Source of the DNA: an uncultured Bacilli bacterium
GTDB taxonomy: Bacteria > Bacillota_I > Bacilli_A > RF39 > UBA660
Direction of reading: 5' to 3'
Length of the DNA: 5,544 nucleotides
Assembly: GCA_947624635.1 (NCBI GenBank)
Contig: CANQLF010000043.1
Location: 1-5,544, forward strand
How positions within the stretch are numbered: position 1 is the stretch's first letter; each line of letters begins with the position of its first letter. The position numbers were made by a program, and so were the translations under genes. This document shows positions 1 to 5,164 of the stretch, piece after piece. Below the pieces are notes generated by a model that had not been told where the DNA came from, did no database searches, and saw only the letters and a program-made list of their open reading frames with translations.

Positions 1-38
1 TCATTTGTTAAGGGTAGATAATCTTTAACTTTATTCAT
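1..38 (-). CDS. Start of an unidentified protein (first 12 codons only)
   Basis: An ATG at 38-36 opens a frame reading MNKVKDYLPLTN before it leaves the window. I trust this start because an AAAGGAG Shine-Dalgarno sequence sits 7 nt upstream and a promoter-like pair (TTGACC, 17 bp, TAAAGT at 60-88) would begin transcription about 15 nt before the ribosome site. The gene is separated from the SLOG gene by a terminator, so it appears to be its own transcription unit. Twelve residues are too few to assign a family, and no function is offered. Confidence 0.6.
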   Translation of the reverse strand, partial: MNKVKDYLPLTN

Positions 39-59
39 AAAAAATCTCCTTTCATGCAC

Positions 60-88
60 ACTTTAACATACATAAAAGGAGTGGTCAA
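60..88 (-). promoter_or_regulatory. Sigma-A type promoter for the partial gene at 1-38
   Basis: Read on the minus strand, TTGACC (83-88) matches the -35 consensus at 5 of 6 bases. It is followed by a 17-bp spacer and TAAAGT (60-65), a 4-of-6 match to the -10 box with a TGT extension in front of it. The expected transcription start is near 53, which gives a very short leader before the Shine-Dalgarno site at about 45-51. Its position just after a terminator supports the call. The weak -10 box keeps confidence moderate. Confidence 0.55.
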
Positions 89-110
89 ATCACCAATTTT
101 CAAAATTAGA

Positions 111-162
111 TAAAAAAATAAAACAGAAAATATATAATCCACTATAAGATTTTATATTTTCT
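111..162 (-). terminator. Rho-independent terminator of the phosphoribosyltransferase/SLOG unit
   Basis: On the minus strand AGAAAATATA (162-153) pairs perfectly with TATATTTTCT (134-125). After one A-A mismatch, AATC/GATT extends the stem around an 8-nt loop. The hairpin is followed by GTTTTATTTTTTT, a good U-tract. It begins 37 bases after the SLOG stop codon. The stem is AT-rich, which is usual in such genomes. Confidence 0.75.
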
Positions 163-199
163 ATTACTTTTATATTTCAATTATTAAAATTAGTATAAA

Positions 200-742
200 T
201 TAATTTTTTTTAAAATATTTATTTCCTTCTTCGATTGCTTTTTCTAGTGCTTCTTTTTCTGTTTTAACACATATACATTTTAATCTTTTTCTATCATCAA
301 TATATTTGTTAGATAATTCTTTTGCCCATCCGCCAAATTTATCTACTACTATTATAGGTATTCCCGCTTGATAAGCTATAGCAATTTCCGTTAATGTTCC
401 AGATCCACCAGATATAGCGATTATTACATCACAAGATAATACCAATGTAAATTCTCTTCCACCACCTATTTCTAATCCAGAATTAATTAAAACGGTAGGT
501 CTAAATTCTCCAAAAATATTTTTATCTTTGCCACCTGCAACACCTACAGTAATACCATTATTTTTACTTGCTTCTTTCGCTGCTTCTGTAGATAAGGAAG
601 TATAGTCTTTTTCAGCACCATAAACTAATATATTTTTAGATTCTGCAATTAACTTTCCTAAATTTTTCGCAAATGTTAATGCATCTAGGCTATATTTTAA
701 ATCTGCTGCAGATCCCATTATTCCTATTTGTAATTTTTTCAT
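200..742 (-). CDS. SLOG/LOG-superfamily Rossmann protein (TIGR00725-like)
   Basis: This 180-residue protein looks like a single-domain SLOG/LOG-superfamily member, the group related to DprA and the cytokinin-activating LOG phosphoribohydrolases. Visible marks are an opening beta strand and loop (IGIMGSA, 6-12), a GGGREF segment (93-98) and the signature SGGSGTLTE (111-119) followed by IAIAYQAGIPIIVV. Arg96 and Glu119 fall where LOG enzymes carry their catalytic Arg and Glu. LOG enzymes hydrolyse nucleoside 5'-monophosphates to base and ribose 5-phosphate; related SLOG proteins only bind nucleotide ligands, and I cannot tell which applies here. The first glycine-rich loop, usually YGGG-like, reads YGAEKDYTSL (41-50) and is unusual. 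The ATG overlaps the TGA of the upstream phosphoribosyltransferase gene (ATGA), with GGAG about 11 nt upstream, so coupled translation and shared function are likely. The family assignment is firm; the activity is not. Confidence 0.8.
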   Translation of the reverse strand: MKKLQIGIMGSAADLKYSLDALTFAKNLGKLIAESKNILVYGAEKDYTSLSTEAAKEASKNNGITVGVAGGKDKNIFGEFRPTVLINSGLEIGGGREFTLVLSCDVIIAISGGSGTLTEIAIAYQAGIPIIVVDKFGGWAKELSNKYIDDRKRLKCICVKTEKEALEKAIEEGNKYFKKN

Positions 743-1416
743 AATCTTCTTATCTCCTTTTTTAAAGTTTTTACAACTTCGTCATTTTCATTTGTATTAA
801 TAATTTTTTCGGGTAATTCTAATATTTTAGTTTTTGCATCTTTTAGTTTATCGATCTCGTCCCATAAATATATGCTTCTATTTAAACATCCATAAGAAAA
901 ATTTTTTTCATATTCATCTGGAATAGATGCTCTATTACATGGGTCTCCATAAGGTTTAAAATATGGGGATTTATATAATCCATCTTTAGTATTAGTCATT
1001 ATACCAGATCCAGCTATACCAAAGTAAAAATCTCTTTCACATATTTGGTCTATAACATCAAAAGACATTACATAATTTGTTTTAATACCATATTTAAGTA
1101 TAGAGTTAAAATAGTTATATTTTTCCTTAGTGCATATTGAACATATTATTCCTGTTACTTCAACATTTAATTTATTAAACATTTTAATAATAGTTCCTAA
1201 TACTTTTCCAGAAAATACTACATCATCTGCAAGAATTATTTTTTTGTTATTTAATTTTTTAGACAATCTTATTATTTGTAAATCTAAAGATTCTTTTTTT
1301 CTAGATATTATTTTATTTGTTCCACTTACTCTAGTACAATCTAGAAAATAAATATTTTTTTCATCCGATTTTATATAAATACTATCTAGCGTAACAATGG
1401 GGATATTCACCACCAA
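739..1416 (-). CDS. Phosphoribosyltransferase-like protein, main part after a frameshift
   Basis: This frame holds the recognisable core of a type I phosphoribosyltransferase-like protein. The hydrophobic strand plus acidic pair KKIILADDVVFSGKVL (58-73) matches the PRPP-binding loop, with Ser in place of the common Thr. Further on are GIAGSG (133-138) and YGDPCNRASIP (156-166), followed by a helical tail rich in Lys and Glu. A start at TTG 1416 is possible on paper, but an in-frame TGA lies directly before it and no Shine-Dalgarno site is visible. The frame is better read as a continuation of the ORF at 1382-1627 after a +1 shift at 1399-1402, giving about 295 residues in all. It ends with TGA overlapping the SLOG gene's ATG. 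Members of this fold transfer or release phosphoribose on bases or related acceptors; the substrate cannot be read from the sequence. As it stands the gene may be broken. Confidence 0.65.
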   Translation of the reverse strand: MVVNIPIVTLDSIYIKSDEKNIYFLDCTRVSGTNKIISRKKESLDLQIIRLSKKLNNKKIILADDVVFSGKVLGTIIKMFNKLNVEVTGIICSICTKEKYNYFNSILKYGIKTNYVMSFDVIDQICERDFYFGIAGSGIMTNTKDGLYKSPYFKPYGDPCNRASIPDEYEKNFSYGCLNRSIYLWDEIDKLKDAKTKILELPEKIINTNENDEVVKTLKKEIRRL

Positions 1417-1627
1417 TCAAATTATTAACTTCAAGCATTTCACTTTCAGATATTATAGTTACATTACCATTAAAGATTTTATCAACATCTTTTTTAAAAT
1501 CTTTTCTAACATCTTCTATAATACTATCACTAGGTATAAATTCATATTTATAATCATAGGCATTTATACCGTTTAAAATTCTTTTAATATCGTTACTAAA
1601 AACGATTCCTTTACTTATTTCTTTCAT
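1382..1627 (-). CDS. N-terminal fragment of the frameshifted phosphoribosyltransferase-like gene
   Basis: An 81-codon frame starts at ATG 1627 with a strong ribosome site (GGAAAGAGGATTATT before the ATG). I do not recognise it as a domain on its own. It is Lys/Asp/Ile-rich, without a signal peptide or membrane segment, and runs through SEMLEVNNLIGGEYP before a short odd tail, HCYAR. Replacing that tail by a +1 shift at the CCCC run (1399-1402) joins it smoothly to IVTLDSIYIKSD of the next frame, restoring one protein of about 295 residues with the PRPP-loop acidic pair near residues 134-135. The gene's only good start and ribosome site are here. The leader terminator ends just upstream. It is either half of a pseudogene, a gene with a sequencing indel, or much less likely the zero-frame product of programmed shifting. 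Confidence 0.6.
   Translation of the reverse strand: MKEISKGIVFSNDIKRILNGINAYDYKYEFIPSDSIIEDVRKDFKKDVDKIFNGNVTIISESEMLEVNNLIGGEYPHCYAR
1396..1404 (-). other. Frameshift junction at a CCCC run
   Basis: On the minus strand the sequence reads TAT CCC C ATT. The upstream frame reads Tyr-Pro-His and stops within five codons. Skipping one C gives Tyr-Pro-Ile and enters the long phosphoribosyltransferase frame. CCC-C is a sequence on which a proline tRNA could slip +1, but no stop codon follows in the zero frame and no stimulatory element is obvious nearby, so a simple one-base insertion is the leading explanation. Confidence 0.6.
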
Positions 1628-1665
1628 AATAATCCTCTTTCCTTTTTTAATTTTTTTAAATATTT

Positions 1666-1699
1666 AAAAAAATGCTATACAGTAGTACCTGTATAGCAT
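1666..1699 (-). terminator. Strong intrinsic terminator between the leader and the phosphoribosyltransferase gene
   Basis: On the minus strand ATGCTATACAG (1699-1689) pairs perfectly over 11 bp with CTGTATAGCAT (1682-1672) around a 6-nt GTACTA loop, followed directly by a run of T residues. This is the best terminator in the window. It sits about 40 nt before the ATG at 1627 and after the only promoter I can see for that gene. It may terminate the gat operon and a small leader transcript, or act as a conditional attenuator. Confidence 0.85.
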
Positions 1700-1844
1700 A
1701 ATTAATTTATATATATACTAGATACAAGCACCACAAATAGCACTTGTACCTACAACAGTTTTAATGTCGTATTAACAAGTGCAGACTATTATGATGATTA
1801 AATTTATTAATTACTATCTTAAACATAATAATCCTTCCTTTCTT
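1672..1844 (-). ncRNA. Structured leader RNA or short terminated transcript
   Basis: The predicted transcript begins near 1844, 7 nt after a consensus -10 box, and would end at the 1666-1699 terminator, making an RNA of about 175 nt. It carries a 21-codon ORF, then a segment GCACTTGT (1782-1775) that can pair with ACAAGTGC (1747-1740). That second segment can instead pair with GTGCTTGT (1731-1724, with two G-U pairs), so the two hairpins exclude each other. I do not recognise a known riboswitch: there is no T-box, and no PRPP, purine or guanidine motif that I could find. It could be a cis attenuator for the two genes downstream, or a free-standing small RNA or peptide mRNA. Confidence 0.45.
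1761..1826 (-). CDS. 21-codon leader micro-ORF
   Basis: This ORF begins MFKIVINKF and ends LHLLIRH before TAA. It has four His residues (11, 12, 16, 21) and three Asn. Support for translation is the AAGGAAGG Shine-Dalgarno sequence 6 nt before the ATG and a consensus promoter that would start the transcript only about 18 nt upstream. The ribosome site and start share GGATTATTATG with the phosphoribosyltransferase start at 1627. The last third of the ORF (codons 15-18) covers one arm of a leader hairpin, so translation should affect folding downstream. The product may be a regulatory leader peptide with no function of its own. It could also be the beginning of a short Cys-containing peptide if the +1 frame after it is used. 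No family is recognised. Confidence 0.45.
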   Translation of the reverse strand: MFKIVINKFNHHNSLHLLIRH

Positions 1845-1850
1845 GACCAA

Positions 1851-1879
1851 ATTATAACATCTATTATAATATATGTCAA
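1851..1879 (-). promoter_or_regulatory. Perfect consensus sigma-A promoter
   Basis: On the minus strand TTGACA (1879-1874), a 17-bp spacer and TATAAT (1856-1851) match the consensus at all 12 positions, with a TGT extension before the -10 box. It lies just after the gatB stop codon and points away from gatB into the leader. Constitutively strong promoters of this kind usually need control after initiation, which fits the terminator 150 nt downstream. Confidence 0.85.
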
Positions 1880-1891
1880 ATCGCTATTTTT

Positions 1892-3319
1892 TTATCTTTT
1901 ATCTATTTCTTCTCTTATTATATTAGCAGTTATTCCTGGATTTGCTTGTCCTCTAGTAGCTTTCATTACTTGACCTACAAAAAAGTCGAATGTATTTTTA
2001 CCTTTTTTATGATCTATTATTAAATCAGGATGTTCATCTAATACTTTTACTACAATATCACGAATTACTTTATCATCTGTTATTTGTGTAAGACCTAATT
2101 TTTTTACTATTTTTTTAGGTTCCATACCCTCTTCTAAACATTTAGTAAATACTTGTTTACTTTGTTTAGATGATATCTCACCTTTGTCTACCATTTCTAT
2201 TAATTCTACTAACATTTTAGGAGTTAAGTAAATATCATCTATTTTAAGTTCATTTTTGTTAATATAACCTAAAATCATACCAGTTACCCAGTTCGCACTG
2301 CTTTTTGGATTACATCCTAATTTTATAGTTTCTTCAAAATAATCTGATATACTTTTTTCCTTAACTATAACAGTTGCATCATATCTTGATAGTCCGTATT
2401 CATTTATATATATATTTATTCTATCATATTGTAACATAGGTATTTCTTTTTTTATTGCATTAATCCATTCATCATCTATTTTAATAGGTGGTATATTTGG
2501 TTCAATGTAATATTTATAATCTACTGCATCAACCTTAGAACGCATAGATAGCGTTTCTAATTTTTCTTCATCAAAACGTCTAGTTTCTTGTACTACTTCA
2601 TTAGCCCTACCTTGTTCTATTAAATCTATTTGCCTTTTTTCTTCTGATTCGATAGCTAGTTTTACATTATTAAAACTATTTATATTTTTCATCTCTACTC
2701 TAGGTGTTAAGTTATTATCAAATTCATCTCTAATATTTACATTTACATCTACTCTCATTTGTCCAAGTTCTGTTCTAGCTTCACTTACATCTGTGTATAA
2801 AAATATTCCTTTTAATATTTCAAGAAAAGCTATTGCTTCATTTGCTGAATGTATAGAAGGAGTTGTTACGGTTTCTAAAAGCGGTACCCCAGCTCTATTA
2901 TAATCTATTAGGGAATATCCATCATTATGTTCCATAGATGCGGTATCTTCTTCTAGGTGTATATCATGTATTCCTACTTTTATATCTTTATCATCTACAT
3001 TAATCATTACATATCCATCAACACCTACAGGTTTTTCCATTTGAGTTATTTGATATCCTTTAGGTAGATCTGGATAATAATAATTTTTTCTATCGAACAT
3101 TACTACATCAGGTGTTTTACAATTAAGCGCTAGAGCCATCTTTAGTGATTTTCTAAATGCTTCTTTATTTACTACAGGTAATATTCCAGGTAGCCCAATA
3201 TCAACTGTATCTACATTTGTATTTGGATTATCTGAATATTCATTTCTTGCACTAGAAAAGTTTTTAGAATTTGTTTTTACTTCACAGTGGACTTCTAATC
3301 CAATAGTTAATTTATACAT
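1892..3319 (-). CDS. gatB: Asp/Glu-tRNA(Asn/Gln) amidotransferase subunit B
   Basis: GatB binds the misacylated tRNA (Glu-tRNA-Gln or Asp-tRNA-Asn), activates the side-chain carboxylate with ATP and completes amidation using ammonia from GatA. The 475-residue length is normal. The GatB/E catalytic core starts with IGLEVHCEVKT (6-16), then YPDLPKGYQITQ (82-93), HLEEDTAS (121-128) and DYNRAGVPLLE (139-149). The C-terminal helical YqeY-like domain ends with FFVGQVMKATRGQANP and a final EEIDKR, as in typical GatB. The core segment usually written MEEGSLRCD reads ELGQMRVDVNV here (184-194), a noticeable departure from the commonest form. The start is ATG with AAAGGAG 8 nt upstream, inside the end of gatA; 4 bp separate the two genes. 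No terminator follows directly, so gat transcripts probably run into the leader and stop at 1666-1699. Confidence 0.97.
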   Translation of the reverse strand: MYKLTIGLEVHCEVKTNSKNFSSARNEYSDNPNTNVDTVDIGLPGILPVVNKEAFRKSLKMALALNCKTPDVVMFDRKNYYYPDLPKGYQITQMEKPVGVDGYVMINVDDKDIKVGIHDIHLEEDTASMEHNDGYSLIDYNRAGVPLLETVTTPSIHSANEAIAFLEILKGIFLYTDVSEARTELGQMRVDVNVNIRDEFDNNLTPRVEMKNINSFNNVKLAIESEEKRQIDLIEQGRANEVVQETRRFDEEKLETLSMRSKVDAVDYKYYIEPNIPPIKIDDEWINAIKKEIPMLQYDRINIYINEYGLSRYDATVIVKEKSISDYFEETIKLGCNPKSSANWVTGMILGYINKNELKIDDIYLTPKMLVELIEMVDKGEISSKQSKQVFTKCLEEGMEPKKIVKKLGLTQITDDKVIRDIVVKVLDEHPDLIIDHKKGKNTFDFFVGQVMKATRGQANPGITANIIREEIDKR

Positions 3320-3323
3320 ATAC

Positions 3324-4757
3324 TTACTCCTTTCCTAGTCCCTTAAATCCAAGGTGTTCTTCTATTTTATAAGCTATATTTAAAACTTCGCCATCCATAA
3401 ATTGTGGACCTGTAATATTAATTCCGATAGGCATGTCATCTACAAAACCATTAGGAATTGTGATACTTGGATAACCTCCAAAGTTACCTATTGCCATATG
3501 ATTTTCTAATATTAAATATCTATCGCTCATTCTATCTATATCACTATCAAATTTAGGTGCGACACCACCACTTGTAGGAAGTATCATTGCATCATATTCT
3601 TTAAATAAATCATTCATTTTATTTACTATTATTCTTCTTAATCTTTGTGCATTTTTAAATAATCTTTCTTGATTTTCTTTAAGTAATATATAACTTCCTA
3701 AGATAAATCTACGTTTGATTAATTCTGAAAAACCTTTAGTTCTAGCATCAAACATTATATCATTTATAGTATTACCTTCTCCTCTTGGTCCAAAGATAAT
3801 TCCTGTTAGATTTGAATTATTACTTGTTGCTTCCGCACAACTTATTGTCATATAAGATGGATATATTGCTTTTAATAATTTTTCATCTATTGATACTTCT
3901 TCAACTATAAATCCTAATTCTTTACATTTATCAATTGTTTCTTTAAATTTATCTAAGACTTTTTTTGTTTCTTCACTAGCATCTTTATATAATTCTTTAT
4001 CCGTTATTTCTTTAATGTAGAATAATTTTTTACCTTTGATGTCATTTTTTAACATATCATGATATTTTACTCCATCATCTGGTAGAGATGTCATATCTCT
4101 TTCATCTTTGCCTTTTAATATATCTGTAACAATCGCACAATCTTCAACACATCTTGTTAAACATCCTACATGATCTAAGCTTGATGCAAAAGCAAATAGT
4201 CCATATCTAGAAATTCTACCATATGTTGGTTTAAAGCCTACTACTCCACCAAATGCAGCTGGTTTTCTTATGGAATCCCCTGTATCAGAAGCAATTGAAA
4301 AAGGTGTAATACCTAGCGCAACACTTGCAGCTGATCCTGCACTTGATCCTCCTATTTGTCTTGTTTTATCCCAAGGGTTTTTAACTATACCTGTATTTGC
4401 AGTTGTACCAGTACCTCCCATTGCTAGTTCATCTAATACTGTTTTACCTACTAATACTGCTCCTGCATTTTTCAACTTCTTATACACAGTTGCATCATAT
4501 ACTGGTATGTAATCTTTTAATATGTTTGATGAAGACGTTGTAAGTATACCTTTAGTAGAAATATTATCTTTTAGTGAGTATGGAATACCATTAATTAATG
4601 AATCAGACTCATTTTTTTTATATTCATCTATTATTGTTACAAATGAATTATATTCATCTTGATATTCATGAGCTTTTTTATTTGCTTCTTTAAATAATTC
4701 TTCACTTGTTACTTTTTTATTATCTAAATCAGCTCTTAACTCCATTATAGTTTTCAT
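3324..4757 (-). CDS. gatA: Asp/Glu-tRNA(Asn/Gln) amidotransferase subunit A
   Basis: GatA is the glutaminase subunit: it releases ammonia from glutamine and passes it to GatB in the GatCAB complex. The 477-residue protein is an amidase-signature enzyme with all three catalytic residues in place. These are Lys63 in SLKDN, the cis-Ser138 in GGSSAGSAA and nucleophile Ser162 in TGDSIRKPA. Their spacing equals that of the Staphylococcus aureus triad (79/154/178). The nucleophile motif is TGDS with RKPA, where TGGS with RQPA is the commoner form; the neighbouring Gly is Asp. The remainder (GVVGFKPTYGRISRYG, the LDHVGCLTR segment, GGYPSITIP) is standard. The ATG overlaps the gatC TGA by 4 bp, with AAGGTGG upstream, so translation is probably coupled to gatC. 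Confidence 0.97.
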   Translation of the reverse strand: MKTIMELRADLDNKKVTSEELFKEANKKAHEYQDEYNSFVTIIDEYKKNESDSLINGIPYSLKDNISTKGILTTSSSNILKDYIPVYDATVYKKLKNAGAVLVGKTVLDELAMGGTGTTANTGIVKNPWDKTRQIGGSSAGSAASVALGITPFSIASDTGDSIRKPAAFGGVVGFKPTYGRISRYGLFAFASSLDHVGCLTRCVEDCAIVTDILKGKDERDMTSLPDDGVKYHDMLKNDIKGKKLFYIKEITDKELYKDASEETKKVLDKFKETIDKCKELGFIVEEVSIDEKLLKAIYPSYMTISCAEATSNNSNLTGIIFGPRGEGNTINDIMFDARTKGFSELIKRRFILGSYILLKENQERLFKNAQRLRRIIVNKMNDLFKEYDAMILPTSGGVAPKFDSDIDRMSDRYLILENHMAIGNFGGYPSITIPNGFVDDMPIGINITGPQFMDGEVLNIAYKIEEHLGFKGLGKE

Positions 4758-5047
4758 CTATCCACCACCTTAGGTACTTTTACTTGATTATTTTCTACTT
4801 CTTTAGAATTAGCTAATACATCTTCAACACTTAAACAATCCATAGCTTCATCACTTCTTAATGAAGCATGATATATTTCGTATGGGAATGTCATTGGTTC
4901 TATTTCTTCAATGCCATCTATTTCACCAATTAAAGCCATATGTTTTTCTACGGTTTCAAACTCTTTTAATGTTCTTTCATAACCTTCACTATCCATGTCA
5001 AACATAAGCCTTGATGCATAATCTTTTAAATCGTCTATTGTTACCAT
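4754..5047 (-). CDS. gatC: Asp/Glu-tRNA(Asn/Gln) amidotransferase subunit C
   Basis: GatC is the small subunit that wraps around the GatA-GatB interface and stabilises the complex. The 97-residue length is typical. The N-terminal helices carry the usual pattern of early Leu and Arg residues, and the C-terminal part shows the GatC signature LRSDEAMDCLSVEDVLANSK followed by VKVPKVVD. It is first in the operon. The ATG has AAAGG about 9 nt upstream, and the stop TGA overlaps the gatA start. It contains no glutaminase or kinase activity of its own. Position and motifs leave little doubt, although the family is short and divergent. Confidence 0.93.
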   Translation of the reverse strand: MVTIDDLKDYASRLMFDMDSEGYERTLKEFETVEKHMALIGEIDGIEEIEPMTFPYEIYHASLRSDEAMDCLSVEDVLANSKEVENNQVKVPKVVDR

Positions 5048-5080
5048 AAAACACTACCTTTCTTTTTTTCTACACATATT

Positions 5081-5111
5081 AGTATACCATTAATAACTTG
5101 TTTCGTGGCAA
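5081..5111 (-). promoter_or_regulatory. Probable gatCAB promoter (extended -10)
   Basis: On the minus strand TGG-TATACT (5089-5081) is a good extended -10 element. A TTGCCA sequence (5111-5106) resembles a -35 box, but its spacer is 19 bp, longer than ideal. The predicted start near 5074 gives a leader of about 27 nt before gatC, too short for a T-box or other riboswitch. Confidence 0.5.
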
Positions 5112-5121
5112 AAAAATATAA

Positions 5122-5161
5122 TATTTTAAATAAAATATAGACATCAACTGATATCTATATT
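5122..5161 (-). terminator. Probable terminator of the Nudix gene
   Basis: On the minus strand AATATAGATATC (5161-5150) pairs with GATGTCTATATT (5145-5134), a 12-bp stem with one G-U pair and an AGTT loop. It begins a few bases after the Nudix stop codon. The following T-tract is short and interrupted (TTATTT), so it may be leaky. It separates the Nudix gene from gatCAB. Confidence 0.55.
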
Positions 5162-5164
5162 CTA

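Noticed and set aside
1130..1351. Plus-strand ORF of 73 codons
   Set aside because: It lies wholly opposite the phosphoribosyltransferase frame, has no recognisable motif, and is best explained as a shadow of that gene.
1779..1973. Plus-strand ORF of 64 codons with hydrophobic stretches
   Set aside because: It runs antisense across the leader, the consensus promoter and the end of gatB. Its hydrophobicity follows from AT-rich antisense sequence, and no ribosome site supports it.
4270..4512. Plus-strand ORF of 80 codons
   Set aside because: It is antisense to the conserved gatA amidase core and its composition mirrors that core.
5048..5164. T-box or other riboswitch upstream of gatCAB
   Set aside because: The likely leader is only about 27 nt and contains no T-box sequence; the one hairpin there belongs to the Nudix terminator.
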